NCBI RefSeq assembly: GCF_010500245.1
Contig: NZ_JAAGOX010000032.1
Location: forward strand, 1-64,000
DNA: 64,000 bases
Direction: 5' to 3'
Origin: Ruegeria sp. PrR005
GTDB lineage: Bacteria > Pseudomonadota > Alphaproteobacteria > Rhodobacterales > Rhodobacteraceae
Positions 17,738 through 27,233 of this stretch are shown piece by piece; the first letter of the stretch is position 1; each line of letters opens with the position of its first letter. A program made the position numbers and the translations under genes. Under the pieces are notes generated by a model that saw nothing but the letters and a program-made list of their open reading frames with translations, had not been told where the DNA came from and searched no databases.

Positions 17738-18750
17738 CCCGAACGACCAGCCGGACCGCCCTGGCAGAAGAGTTTATCGCCCGGTCACCCTGGTCTGGCG
17801 CCCGTCGTATGCCCCTTGCCGGAGACGCGTCCGCCCGGCGATACGAGCGGCTGACTGATCAGGATGCCGGTCGGACCGCGGTTTTCATGGATGCCCCGCC
17901 GGACGGTGGAGAAACGATCGAAAGGTTTGTCGAGCTTGCGCAACACCTGCGCTCGATCGGGTTGAGTGCGCCCGAAATCCTTTTTTCGGACGCCGACCAT
18001 GGGTTTCTCTTGCTCGAAGACCTCGGCGACGACCTTTTTGCGCGGGTGATCGACCGCGCTCCGGACCTCGAACGTCCATTGTACGAAGCCGCGACAGACT
18101 TGCTGATTTCGTTGCGGGACACCCCCCTGCCCGCCGGACTGGAAAGTTTCGGCCCGACCGTCATGGCTGAAAAGACGGCCATCGCCTTTGAGCATTATGT
18201 CGAAGGGATCACAGGGGATGCCCGCCCCGAAACGATGACCCGGTTCATCGAAAGGTTCGAAAGCCTTCTTTATCGCATCACGCAAGGACCCAAAGTCCTG
18301 ATCTTGCGAGATTACCACGCCGAAAACCTGATCTGGTTGCCAGACCGTCAGGGGCTGGCGCGCGTTGGTCTCTTGGATTTTCAGGATGCGGTGACGGGGC
18401 ACCCCGCCTATGACCTTGTCAGCCTCTTGCAGGACATTCGCCGCGATGTCTCGACCGCCACCGAGATGCGCATGATCGACAGGTTCATCGCCGCGACAGG
18501 CGCGAATGATCACGAGTTTCGCACCGCGTATCCGGTGCTTGGTGTCCAGCGAAACCTGCGCATTCTCGGCGTGTTTGCCAGATTGTCCCGTGAGCTAGGG
18601 AAAACGCGGTATCTGGCGTTGATGCCTGCGGTATGGGCGCATCTGTTGCGTGATCTGGAACACCCCGCGCTGGCAGGGGTCGCCGATCTGTTGCGGGAAA
18701 CACTGCCGCCCCCGACCCCGGAAAACCTTGCGCGGTTGAACCCGACATGA
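17734..18750 (+). CDS. amgK: Cell-wall amino-sugar kinase AmgK
   Basis: AmgK phosphorylates N-acetylmuramate (and N-acetylglucosamine) at C1 in the peptidoglycan recycling route that feeds UDP-MurNAc directly and bypasses de novo synthesis, a route linked to fosfomycin tolerance in Pseudomonas. The 338-residue protein has the aminoglycoside-phosphotransferase fold: LAGDASARRYERL near the N-terminus, the VLILRDYHAENLIWL catalytic loop (about residue 195) and LLDFQDAVTGHPAYDL with the metal-binding aspartate. Its neighbour murU provides the next enzyme, which strongly supports the assignment. Confidence 0.93.
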   Translation: MTRTTSRTALAEEFIARSPWSGARRMPLAGDASARRYERLTDQDAGRTAVFMDAPPDGGETIERFVELAQHLRSIGLSAPEILFSDADHGFLLLEDLGDDLFARVIDRAPDLERPLYEAATDLLISLRDTPLPAGLESFGPTVMAEKTAIAFEHYVEGITGDARPETMTRFIERFESLLYRITQGPKVLILRDYHAENLIWLPDRQGLARVGLLDFQDAVTGHPAYDLVSLLQDIRRDVSTATEMRMIDRFIAATGANDHEFRTAYPVLGVQRNLRILGVFARLSRELGKTRYLALMPAVWAHLLRDLEHPALAGVADLLRETLPPPTPENLARLNPT

Positions 18751-19433
18751 GCCAGCCCCGTTTTCCTGTGATGCTGTTTGCCGCCGGGTTCGGAACCCGC
18801 ATGGGCGATCTCACCCGGTCCCGGCCGAAACCTCTGATCAAGGTCGCCGGCCGCCCGCTGGTTGACCATGCGCTGGACCTGGCACGCGCCGTCGAGCCGC
18901 CCAGAATCGTGGCCAACACCCATTACCTCGCACCGATGCTGGCAAGACATTTGGAGCCGCAGGGTGTGATCCTATCGGACGAACAGCCTGATATCCTCGA
19001 CACCGGCGGGGGGCTGCGGCAGGCGGGACCAATGCTGGCCTCGGACACGGTATTTACCATGAACACGGATGCGATCTGGTCCGGCCCCAACCCCTTGGCC
19101 CTGCTGGCCGAACATTGGAACCCCGACAGGATGGATGCGCTGCTGATCTGCGTTCCGGTGTCGCAAACAGTGGGATATCTGGGCCAAGGCGATTTCTCCT
19201 GCGATGACGAGGGCAGGCTCCACCGGGGCGCCGGGCTGGTCTATGGTGGGGCGCAGATTGTCAGGCCGGATGGACTGGCAGAGATTCCCGAGCGCAGTTT
19301 CTCCCTAAACCTGCTTTGGAACAGGATCGGTGCGCAAGGACGGCTGTTCGGCCTCACCTATCCAGGCCGGTGGTGCGACGTCGGCCATCCGGGCGGGATC
19401 ACCCTGGCCGAGGAACTGCTTGCGCATGTTTGA
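18747..19433 (+). CDS. murU: MurNAc-1-phosphate uridylyltransferase MurU
   Basis: MurU uses UTP to turn MurNAc-1-phosphate, made by AmgK, into UDP-MurNAc. The 228-residue protein has the nucleotidyltransferase signature LFAAGFGTRMGDLTRSRPKP at residues 8-27 and the NTDAIW metal site (about 102-107). The start overlaps the amgK stop by 4 bp and its end overlaps addB by 8 bp, so translation is probably coupled. Confidence 0.93.
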   Translation: MSQPRFPVMLFAAGFGTRMGDLTRSRPKPLIKVAGRPLVDHALDLARAVEPPRIVANTHYLAPMLARHLEPQGVILSDEQPDILDTGGGLRQAGPMLASDTVFTMNTDAIWSGPNPLALLAEHWNPDRMDALLICVPVSQTVGYLGQGDFSCDDEGRLHRGAGLVYGGAQIVRPDGLAEIPERSFSLNLLWNRIGAQGRLFGLTYPGRWCDVGHPGGITLAEELLAHV

Positions 19434-22353
19434 CCCCTGTCCGCATCCGCGTGTCTTTGCGCTGCCACCCGGTGCCGATTTCCCTCGCGCACTGGTGGAC
19501 GGCTTGCGTGGCCGCTGTGCGCATCTGCCCCCGCATGCGCTGGCGCAGGTGCATCTGGTGGTCAACACCCGCCGGATGGAGCGCCGCATCACCACCCTGT
19601 TCGACGCGGATCCAGCCAGCCTGCTGCCGCGTATCTCACTGGTCACCGACCTGAGCGCGCTGGGTCTGCCAACATATCTGCCCACCGCCGTGCCGCCACT
19701 GCGCCGCCGACTTGAACTGGTGCAACTGATCACCCGATTGCTGGACCAACAACCCGATCTGGCTGCGCGCGCCTCGATCTTCGACCTTTCGGACAGCCTT
19801 GCGGCGCTGATCGACGAGATGCAGGGAGAAGGCGTCGCGCCCGACACCATTCGCAAGTTGGACGTGACAGACCTGTCGGGACACTGGGCCCGCGCGCAGC
19901 AGTTCATTGCGATTGCCGAGCGCTACCTGGGCGCCGCCGAAGGCGCGTTGGATGTTCAGGCGCGACAAAGGCGGATCGTCGAAACCCTGATCGCGGACTG
20001 GCAGGCCGCGCCGCCACCGCACCCGGTCATTCTGGCCGGTTCGACCGGATCTCGGGGCACCACCATGCTGCTGATGGAGGCGGTTGCCCGCCTGCCGCAA
20101 GGCGCCGTGGTGCTGCCCGGTTTCGACTTCGACCAGCCCGGCCATGTCTGGTCCGAACTGGGCGATGCGTTGACGGCCGAGGACCACCCGCAGTACCGGT
20201 TTGCCCGGCTGATGGAGCAGCTCTCGCTGTCGCCCGATCAGATCCGCCGATGGTCCGACCTCCCCGCCCCCTGCCCCGCACGAAACCGGTTGGTGTCATT
20301 GGCTCTCAGGCCGGCACCGGTCACCGATGCCTGGATGACCGAAGGTCCAAGGCTGCAAGCGCTGGATACGGCAACGCAGGACATCACCCTTGTCGAGGCA
20401 CCATCGCCCCGGGACGAGGCGCTGGCCATCGCGCTGCGCTTGCGACAGGCTGCCGAGGATGGGCAGACCGCCGCTTTGATCACACCCGACCGCATGCTGA
20501 CCCGCCAGGTCGGTTCCGCCCTGGATCGCTGGAACATCCTGCCCGACGATAGCGCCGGTTTGCCGCTGCAACTGTCGCCTCCGGGCCGGTTCCTGCGCCA
20601 CGTGGCCGGGCTGTTCGCCTCCCGCCTGGATGGAGAGGCGCTGCTGACCCTGCTGAAACACCCGCTGTGCCACTCCGGCCCGGGCCGGAACGAGCATCTG
20701 TTGCATGCCCGCGATCTGGAACTGGACCTGCGCCGCAATGGTCCGCCGTTTCCCGAGGCCAAGGACCTCGCGAACTTTGCCGCCCGCCGCGACGTGCCGA
20801 CGGAGTGGGCCCACTGGGTCGCTGAGTGTTTCTGCGACCAAACGGCCTCTGGCACCCTGCCGCTTTCCGAATGGGTTATGCGCCTGCGGCAGTTGGCTGA
20901 AACGGTCTCTGCCGGATCAACCGGTCAGAGCGGGACCCTCTGGGAGCAGAAAGCCGGACAAGAGGCGCTGGCCATCGTCAACGCGCTCGAGGACGAGGCG
21001 CCGCACGGAGGCTATATGTCCGCCCGCGACTTCGCCGATCTGCTGGGTGGGCTTTTGTCCACTGGCGAGGTACGCGACCGCGACGCCCCTTATCCCGGCA
21101 TCATGATCTGGGGCACGCTCGAGGCGCGCGTGATGGGGGCCGATCTGCTGATCCTTGGCGGGCTGAACGAAGGCAGCTGGCCCGAGGCCCCTGCCCCCGA
21201 CCCCTGGCTGAATCGACGCATGCGCCATGATGCGGGCCTGTTGCTGCCCGAGCGCCGCATCGGTCTGTCGGCGCATGATTTCCAGCAGGCCATCGGCGCG
21301 GCCGAGGTCTGGCTGACCCGTGCCAAACGCTCGGATGACGCGGAAACCGTGCCGTCGCGCTGGCTGAACCGGCTGACCAACCTGTTGCAGGGCCTGCCGG
21401 ATCAGGGCGGCGATGTCGCGCTGGCTGAAATGCGCGCGCGTGGTCAAGGCTGGCTGACCTGGGCTCAGGCCCTGGAGGACGCGCCGCGCGTCGATCCCGC
21501 GCCACGCCCCTCGCCCCGGCCACCAGTCGCCGCGCGGCCAAGGCAATTGTCAGTGACCGAGATCAAGAAACTGATCCGCGATCCCTATGCCATTTACGCC
21601 CGTCACGTGCTGCGGCTGAAGCCGCTGGACCCGCTGGTTCAGGCCCCTGACGCGTTACTCAGGGGTATCGTGATCCACGAGATCCTGGAAAGTTTCGTCA
21701 AGGACAGCCTGCTGGATAGCGCCTTGCTCAGCCGTGAGAATTTCCTCAAACGCGCCGCCGCGCTTCTGGACGAGCTGGTCGCATGGCCCACCGCGCGCGC
21801 GCTCTGGCTGGCGCGGCTGGAACGGGTGGCAGATGCGTTCCTGGCCGCTGAAATGGAACGTCGCGCGGATGGCGGCCCGGTGGGCTTCGAGGTGCGGATG
21901 AACCGTCGGCTTGATGGGCTGGACTTCACCCTGATCGGACGGGCCGACCGGGTCGACATGACCGGGCGCGGGTCATTGTGCATCTACGACTACAAGACCG
22001 GCACGCCCCCCAGCGAAAGGCAGCAGGCCAAGTTCGACAAGCAACTGCTGATCGAGGCCGCGCTTGCCGAAGAAGGCGGGTTCGAAGGGCTGGACCCGTC
22101 GCCGGTGGCGCGCGCGGTCTTCATCGGCATGGGCGGCAGCTACAAGGAAGTGGCTGCGCCCCTGACCGAGGAGCCCCCCGCACGGGTCTGGGCCGAACTT
22201 CACCAGTTGATCGCGGCGTATTTCGAGCCGGATCAGGGGTTTACCGCACGCCGGATGCTGCACAAGGACACGGACTTTGGCGACTATGACCACTTGGCCC
22301 GGTTCGGTGAATGGGATCGCACCGCCACGCCCCTGCCCGAGGATCTGACATGA
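19426..22353 (+). CDS. addB: AddB subunit of AddAB helicase-nuclease
   Basis: AddB pairs with AddA to resect double-strand breaks for RecA-dependent repair. ATG at 19426 gives 975 residues. The N-terminal nucleotide-binding loop is degenerate: LAGSTGSRGTTMLLM has no GKT lysine, as expected for alphaproteobacterial AddB, which is not thought to be an active helicase. The C-terminal nuclease domain keeps the RecB-type DYKTG motif (about residue 855). No four-cysteine iron-sulphur cluster is evident. The start overlaps murU by 8 bp, and addA starts inside its stop. Confidence 0.92.
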   Translation: MFDPCPHPRVFALPPGADFPRALVDGLRGRCAHLPPHALAQVHLVVNTRRMERRITTLFDADPASLLPRISLVTDLSALGLPTYLPTAVPPLRRRLELVQLITRLLDQQPDLAARASIFDLSDSLAALIDEMQGEGVAPDTIRKLDVTDLSGHWARAQQFIAIAERYLGAAEGALDVQARQRRIVETLIADWQAAPPPHPVILAGSTGSRGTTMLLMEAVARLPQGAVVLPGFDFDQPGHVWSELGDALTAEDHPQYRFARLMEQLSLSPDQIRRWSDLPAPCPARNRLVSLALRPAPVTDAWMTEGPRLQALDTATQDITLVEAPSPRDEALAIALRLRQAAEDGQTAALITPDRMLTRQVGSALDRWNILPDDSAGLPLQLSPPGRFLRHVAGLFASRLDGEALLTLLKHPLCHSGPGRNEHLLHARDLELDLRRNGPPFPEAKDLANFAARRDVPTEWAHWVAECFCDQTASGTLPLSEWVMRLRQLAETVSAGSTGQSGTLWEQKAGQEALAIVNALEDEAPHGGYMSARDFADLLGGLLSTGEVRDRDAPYPGIMIWGTLEARVMGADLLILGGLNEGSWPEAPAPDPWLNRRMRHDAGLLLPERRIGLSAHDFQQAIGAAEVWLTRAKRSDDAETVPSRWLNRLTNLLQGLPDQGGDVALAEMRARGQGWLTWAQALEDAPRVDPAPRPSPRPPVAARPRQLSVTEIKKLIRDPYAIYARHVLRLKPLDPLVQAPDALLRGIVIHEILESFVKDSLLDSALLSRENFLKRAAALLDELVAWPTARALWLARLERVADAFLAAEMERRADGGPVGFEVRMNRRLDGLDFTLIGRADRVDMTGRGSLCIYDYKTGTPPSERQQAKFDKQLLIEAALAEEGGFEGLDPSPVARAVFIGMGGSYKEVAAPLTEEPPARVWAELHQLIAAYFEPDQGFTARRMLHKDTDFGDYDHLARFGEWDRTATPLPEDLT

Positions 22354-25300
22354 CCGCGCGCAACGCAGCCACCGAGGCGCAGTTTCGCGCCTCGCATCCC
22401 GCCGCCTCGACCTGGCTGGCGGCCAATGCGGGATCGGGCAAGACAAAGGTCCTGACCGATCGCGTGGCCCGGTTGCTGCTGAACGGGGTCGAACCGCAGC
22501 ATATCCTGTGCCTGACCTATACCAAGGCCGCTGCCAGCGAGATGCAGAACCGCCTGTTCAAACGCTTGGGCGAATGGGCCATGCTGGGCGACGCATTGCT
22601 CAGGACCCAGCTTGCGGATCTTGGCGTTCCGGGCACGATTGACAGTGCCCGCTTGGCCCATGCCCGGACACTCTTTGCCCGCGCGATCGAGACACCGGGC
22701 GGGCTGAAGATCCAGACCATCCACTCGTTTTGTGCGGCTCTATTGCGCCGATTTCCGCTCGAAGCGCGGGTCAGCCCGCAATTCGCGGAAATGGAGGATC
22801 GGGCCGCCGCGCTCCTGCGCGAAGAGATAGTCGAGGATCTTGCCGAAGGTCCACAGGCACCGCTGGTCGAGGCGGTCGCTCGGTTCATAACCGACACAGG
22901 ATTCGACAGCCTTACCGCCGCGATCTGCCAGCACCGGGCCGGTTTTGTACAACCTATGGACTGGGAGCAACTGGCCGAAGCCTTCGGCCTGCCGCCGGGA
23001 TTCGACGAGGATGCGCTTCTCCCCTCTGTCTATCTGGGCGGCGAGCTGGAGCTTGTCCGCTCGCTCCTGCCGGCGCTTGCGGGCAGCGGATCAAACGACC
23101 AGAAGGCCGGCGCAAAACTGGCCCGGTTCGACGGCCCGACGCTGGATGGGCTGACCGTTCTCGAAGAGGTGCTGCTGACCGGGGCGAGCGCCAAGGAACC
23201 CTTTACCGCCAAGATTGGCGCTTTCCCGACCAAGGGCCTGCGCGAAGGAGCATTGGCCGGACAGATGCCGCAGCTTGAGGCGCTGATGCTGCGGGTCGAG
23301 GAGGCCCGTGACCGGCGGCTGGCCCTGACCGCCGCGCGCAAGTCGGCGGCGCTGCACCGGTTCGCGGCGGCCTTTCTGCCGGAATACGAACGGCGCAAAC
23401 AATTGCGCGGCTGGCTCGACTTTGACGACCTGATCCTGAAGGCGCGGCAACTGCTGTCCGATCCGGGCGTCGCGGCCTGGGTGCTCTACCGGCTTGACGG
23501 CGGCATCGACCATATCCTTGTGGACGAGGCGCAGGACACCAGCCCGGAACAATGGGACGTGATCGAGAAGCTGGCGCAGGAGTTCACCAGCGGCGAAGGC
23601 GCGCGGGCAGGGGTCGAACGCACGATCTTTGTCGTAGGTGACAAGAAACAGTCGATCTATTCCTTCCAGGGCGCGGACCCGGACGCCTTTGACCGGATGC
23701 AGGCCGAATTCGGCCGCAAGCTGCGTCAATCAGGCTCTAACCTAGAGGATTTGACGCTGGAATACTCCTTCCGCTCTTCCAGCGCGATCCTTGGGCTTGT
23801 CGATCTGGTGTTCGAAGACCGGGCCGAGGCCGGGTTCCGCAAAGAGTCGCTTCATCGCGCCTTCAAATCCGACCTGCCGGGCCGCGTGGATCTGTGGCCG
23901 GTGGTCGAAAAGGTCGAAGAAGACGAGGATGGCGACTGGACCGACCCGGTGGACCGGCCTGGTGCGCGCCATCACACCGTGATCCTGGCCGAGCGTGTGG
24001 CGGCGCAGATCAAGGCGATGATCGACGGGGGCGAAACCATTCCCATCGACGGCGACTCTCCTGGCACATTTCTGCGGCGTCCAGTGCGGCCAGGGGATTT
24101 CCTGATCCTCGTCCAACGCCGGTCCGACCTCTTTGCCGAGATCATCCGGGCCTGCAAAGCCGCTGGCCTGCCTATCGCCGGGGCAGACAGGTTGAAGGTG
24201 GGCGCGGAACTGGCGGTCAGGGATCTGGCCGCGCTGCTGAGTTTCCTCGCCACGCCCGAGGACGACCTGTCGCTGGCCACGGTGCTGAAATCGCCGCTTT
24301 TTGGGTGGAGCGAGCAACAGCTGTTCGATCTGGCCCACAGACGCACAGAGCGGTATCTGTGGGCGGCGTTGCGGTCCAGAAAAGATGAATTTCCCCAGAC
24401 ACTTGCCGTTCTGGACGATCTGCGCGGGCAGACCGATTTCCTGCGCCCCTATGACCTGATCGAGCGGATTCTGACTCGCCATGACGGACGGCGGAAACTG
24501 CTGGGCCGTCTGGGGGCCGAGGCCGAAGACGGGATCAACGCCTTGCTCAGTCAGGCGCTGGCCTATGAACGGTCTGACATACCCAGCCTGACTGGTTTTC
24601 TGGTCTGGATGCAGACCGACGACCTTGAGATCAAGCGCCAGATGACCGGTGTGGGCAATATGGTGCGGGTCATGACCGTGCATGGCTCCAAGGGGCTGGA
24701 GGCGCCGATCGTGATCCTGCCCGATACCGCCCAGCGCCGGGCACAGCGTGATGCCGAGATCATGAAGGCGGGCGATCTGCCGCTGTGGCGAGTCGCCAAG
24801 GACGGATCGCCCGCCGTGCTGTCGGCGGCGCGCGAGGCGGCACAGGCGCGGGAAACCAACGAGCGTCTGCGGTTGCTATATGTGGCTCTAACCCGGGCGG
24901 AAAAGTGGTTGATCGTCGCGGCGGCGGGCGACATCGGCAAGGATGGCGGCAGTTGGTACAGCATGGTTGCCGACGCAATGGCGCGGGCCGGGGCGGTGCG
25001 GGTTGAGGGGCAGGATTTCCTGCGGCTGGAGCACGCGGACTGGGAGGCGCTACCGCTCGCCGAGGCCCAATCAGCGGAGATCACTGCGCATCCACTACCC
25101 GATTGGGTGCGGCAGCCAGCGGAGAAACCTATTGAATTAAAAGCGATTTCTCCGTCGGACCTGGGCGGCGCCAAGGCGCTGCCCGGCGAGGCGGGGCTGG
25201 ACGAAGAGGCGGCGAAGTTGCGGGGCACGCGGCTTCACCTGTTGCTGGAGCATCTGCCGCGGGCCGAGGAGGCCTCATGGACCGAGGTCTGCGCCCGGTT

Positions 25301-25706
25301 TCTACCGGATATGCAGCCGTCCGCGCGCGACGATCTTTTGGCCGAGGCACGCGGCGTTCTGACCCATCCGGATCTGGCAGCGCTGTTTGCGCCGGGAACC
25401 CTTGCCGAGGTGCCGGTCAGCGCGGTGCTGGGAGCGCAACGGATGCATGGGGTGATCGACCGGCTGATCCTCACCGAAAGCGAGGTTCAGGTGATTGATT
25501 TCAAAAGCAATGCCGTGGTCCCCGGCACCGTTGAGGCCTGTCCCGAGGGGCTGCTGCGGCAGATGGGTGCCTATGCTCAGGCATTGGCGCAGATCTATCC
25601 GGACCACGAAATCCGGACCGGAATCCTGTGGACACGCACCGCCCGGATGATGTGGCTGCCACACGATCTTGTGACGGCAGCGCTGGGTCGCACCCAGATA
25701 TCTTGA
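22350..25706 (+). CDS. addA: AddA helicase-nuclease subunit
   Basis: AddA is the UvrD-like 3'-5' helicase and nuclease of the AddAB complex. The 1118-residue protein has Walker [15 protein letters not shown] (about residues 24-37), motif Ia [11 protein letters not shown], motif [15 protein letters not shown], motif [17 protein letters not shown], motif [12 protein letters not shown], and the C-terminal nuclease motif VIDFKSN. The last two codons sit in a segment that may also carry the trxA promoter -35 element. Confidence 0.95.
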   Translation: MTARNAATEAQFRASHPAASTWLAANAGSGKTKVLTDRVARLLLNGVEPQHILCLTYTKAAASEMQNRLFKRLGEWAMLGDALLRTQLADLGVPGTIDSARLAHARTLFARAIETPGGLKIQTIHSFCAALLRRFPLEARVSPQFAEMEDRAAALLREEIVEDLAEGPQAPLVEAVARFITDTGFDSLTAAICQHRAGFVQPMDWEQLAEAFGLPPGFDEDALLPSVYLGGELELVRSLLPALAGSGSNDQKAGAKLARFDGPTLDGLTVLEEVLLTGASAKEPFTAKIGAFPTKGLREGALAGQMPQLEALMLRVEEARDRRLALTAARKSAALHRFAAAFLPEYERRKQLRGWLDFDDLILKARQLLSDPGVAAWVLYRLDGGIDHILVDEAQDTSPEQWDVIEKLAQEFTSGEGARAGVERTIFVVGDKKQSIYSFQGADPDAFDRMQAEFGRKLRQSGSNLEDLTLEYSFRSSSAILGLVDLVFEDRAEAGFRKESLHRAFKSDLPGRVDLWPVVEKVEEDEDGDWTDPVDRPGARHHTVILAERVAAQIKAMIDGGETIPIDGDSPGTFLRRPVRPGDFLILVQRRSDLFAEIIRACKAAGLPIAGADRLKVGAELAVRDLAALLSFLATPEDDLSLATVLKSPLFGWSEQQLFDLAHRRTERYLWAALRSRKDEFPQTLAVLDDLRGQTDFLRPYDLIERILTRHDGRRKLLGRLGAEAEDGINALLSQALAYERSDIPSLTGFLVWMQTDDLEIKRQMTGVGNMVRVMTVHGSKGLEAPIVILPDTAQRRAQRDAEIMKAGDLPLWRVAKDGSPAVLSAAREAAQARETNERLRLLYVALTRAEKWLIVAAAGDIGKDGGSWYSMVADAMARAGAVRVEGQDFLRLEHADWEALPLAEAQSAEITAHPLPDWVRQPAEKPIELKAISPSDLGGAKALPGEAGLDEEAAKLRGTRLHLLLEHLPRAEEASWTEVCARFLPDMQPSARDDLLAEARGVLTHPDLAALFAPGTLAEVPVSAVLGAQRMHGVIDRLILTESEVQVIDFKSNAVVPGTVEACPEGLLRQMGAYAQALAQIYPDHEIRTGILWTRTARMMWLPHDLVTAALGRTQIS

Positions 25707-25731
25707 CCTTGCGCCCCGGCGCTCCTACTTT
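25703..25731 (+). promoter_or_regulatory. Candidate promoter of trxA
   Basis: TTGACC (25703-25708) and TACTTT (25726-25731) are separated by 17 bp, a good sigma-70 spacing, 41 bp upstream of the trxA start. The -35 box overlaps the addA stop codon. The -10 match is only moderate. Confidence 0.5.
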
Positions 25732-25771
25732 CCTGACCCAAGCGCATCGCATCCCATTCAGGAGACAGATC

Positions 25772-26092
25772 ATGTCCACCGTAGCCGTCACCGACGAAAC
25801 CTTTGACGCCGAAGTCAAGAACTCGGACATCCCCGTTGTGGTGGATTTCTGGGCGGAATGGTGCGGCCCCTGCAAGCAGATCGGCCCGGCGCTGGAAGAG
25901 CTGGCAAACGAGTATGCGGGTAAGGTGAAGATCGCCAAAGTCGATGTGGACAGCAACCCGAATTCGGCCGCTGCCATGGGCGTGCGGGGCATTCCGGCGC
26001 TGTTCATCTTCAAGGATGGCCAGGTGGTGTCGAACCGGGCCGGCGCGGCGCCGAAAGCGGCATTGCAGAACTGGATCGACAGCTCGATCTGA
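25772..26092 (+). CDS. trxA: Thioredoxin 1
   Basis: This 106-residue thioredoxin has the redox-active WAEWCGPCK site (about residues 28-36), the buried aspartate in VVVDFWAEW, the cis-proline segment [11 protein letters not shown] and the final helix. It reduces protein disulphides and supports ribonucleotide reductase and methionine sulphoxide reductase in the cytoplasm. An AGGAGA ribosome-binding site lies upstream. The longer frame to 25628 reads through addA and is rejected. A terminator follows. Confidence 0.97.
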   Translation: MSTVAVTDETFDAEVKNSDIPVVVDFWAEWCGPCKQIGPALEELANEYAGKVKIAKVDVDSNPNSAAAMGVRGIPALFIFKDGQVVSNRAGAAPKAALQNWIDSSI

Positions 26093-26114
26093 GCCCGGCC
26101 AGACCCGGAATTCA

Positions 26115-26146
26115 GAAGCGCCCCAAGCGGGCGCTTCTTTCGTTTT
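26115..26146 (+). terminator. Rho-independent terminator of trxA
   Basis: A perfect 9-bp stem (GAAGCGCCC at 26115-26123 with GGGCGCTTC at 26129-26137) is followed by TTTCGTTTT, 22 bp after the trxA stop. Confidence 0.88.
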
Positions 26147-26191
26147 GACCGTTTTGTACGCGGTCTGGCACCCGGATTGACCGTTTTGTAC
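26145..26191 (+). repeat. Tandem 15-bp direct repeat, possible operator
   Basis: The 15-base sequence TTGACCGTTTTGTAC occurs perfectly at 26145-26159 and 26177-26191. The copies start 32 bp apart, about three helical turns, on the same face of DNA. They lie between the trxA terminator and the Lin0512 pair, 93 bp before the first start codon, and share weaker similarity beyond the core. A repressor or activator site is the simplest explanation. Confidence 0.75.
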
Positions 26192-26283
26192 AGCGAATTT
26201 GGCCCCATCCAAGGACCGGTTCTGGTGCTGGTATCCGGCACGCGATAGGTCAGGATCGGGCGCAGCAAGATCGGAGGAACGAA

Positions 26284-26634
26284 ATGGCCAAGACACGGGT
26301 GCTGGTGGAGTTCGGCATGGGTTCGTCGCTCAGGCGTGAGGACTATACCGAGGCGGCGCTGAGGGCGCTGAAGGATGCGCTGTGGCACAACTCGGTCAAC
26401 ATGGCCGAGTTGTTCGGCTTTCCAAAGCAGGCGATGATCGTCGATGCCGAGATCGGGGTGCAGAAGCCCGACGCGGTGGATGTGGCGCGGCTGGCGGAGG
26501 TGTTCCCTTATGGTCAACCCAACATCACCGTCCGGCAGGGCGGGCTGGACATCGAAAAACCGCAGGGGGGCGGGCGCACGGTGATCGCCAATGCGGCCGT
26601 GGTGGTGTCGTTCGACATGGAGGCCGTGCAATGA
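26284..26634 (+). CDS. Lin0512-family protein, copy 1
   Basis: The 116-residue protein has the Lin0512 family pattern: a VEFGMGSSL segment near residue 9, an EDYTEAALRALKDAL helix (about 21-35) and a GGLDIEKP turn near residue 83. The family's molecular function is unknown. It is immediately followed, with a 4-bp overlap, by a second related copy, so the pair probably forms a hetero-oligomer. A strong GGAGGAACGAA ribosome-binding site precedes the ATG. Compared with copy 2, it has ARG-GLU where copy 2 has GLY-GLN before the DYT motif, so one copy may have lost an active-site residue. Confidence 0.75.
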   Translation: MAKTRVLVEFGMGSSLRREDYTEAALRALKDALWHNSVNMAELFGFPKQAMIVDAEIGVQKPDAVDVARLAEVFPYGQPNITVRQGGLDIEKPQGGGRTVIANAAVVVSFDMEAVQ

Positions 26635-26993
26635 CCGAGCGCCGGATGATCCTGGAGATGGGAACGGGCAACGACCTTTATGGTCAGGACTATACCAAGG
26701 CCGCGCGCCGGGCGGTGCAGGATGCGTTGCACCATTCCTCGATCACGTTGTTTTCGAAACTGGGGATCGATTCTGCCGAGATGCGGGTGCAGGTCACGAT
26801 CGGGGTGCAGCGGCCTGAAGAGGTGGATTGCGCCGCCGTTGCCGCCGAGCTGCCGCGCGGCCGGGCCGAAGTGCGCGCCGTCATGGGGGGCCTTGATGTT
26901 GAGGACGCCGAGACCGGTAACCGCCATGTGATCGCCACGGCGGCGGTTGAGGCATTCCTGCCCGACCTGACCGGCAAGTACCGGCTGTCTTGA
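26631..26993 (+). CDS. Lin0512-family protein, copy 2
   Basis: The 120-residue protein keeps the family features well: ILEMGTGNDLYGQDYTKAA at residues 7-25, an RAVQDALHHSSI helix, and MGGLDVEDAETG near residue 84. It aligns end to end with copy 1 (for example RAVQDALHHSS with RALKDALWHNS). Function is unknown. ATG overlaps the previous stop (ATGA), so the two are translated together. Its frame could open at 26382, but that overlaps copy 1 and is a shadow. Confidence 0.75.
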   Translation: MTERRMILEMGTGNDLYGQDYTKAARRAVQDALHHSSITLFSKLGIDSAEMRVQVTIGVQRPEEVDCAAVAAELPRGRAEVRAVMGGLDVEDAETGNRHVIATAAVEAFLPDLTGKYRLS

Positions 26994-27114
26994 CCGCTAA
27001 GGGGCCGATTTCATTTCCGTTGACAGGGGATCGGCCTCACGCTCAATATCCGGGCAACGGACTCGGGTGAGTGCTGAAACATGCGCGAAGACTTCGGAAC
27101 AGCAGAGACAGGGC

Positions 27115-27217
27115 GCCGGGCGACCGGCTGCGACCTCGTCGTCTGACAGAAAATTGGGTGTCCTGCCCCGAGGGCAGATGGCGGTCCGGTAAAAACGGGC
27201 CATGGTCCCAATTTCTG
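27115..27217 (+). other. Structured leader-like region before hyuA
   Basis: Within the 240-bp gap before hyuA lie a 5-bp GC hairpin closed by a GCGA tetraloop (27115-27128), a CTGCCC-CGA-GGGCAG hairpin (about 27163-27177), and a long-range inverted repeat (CAGAAAATTGGG at 27147-27158 with CCCAATTTCTG at 27207-27217, one extra A). hyuA also lacks a good ribosome-binding site just upstream of its ATG. These suggest a structured leader or protein operator. I do not recognise a known riboswitch class. Confidence 0.35.
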
Positions 27218-27233
27218 ATTCCGGTTTACTTTC

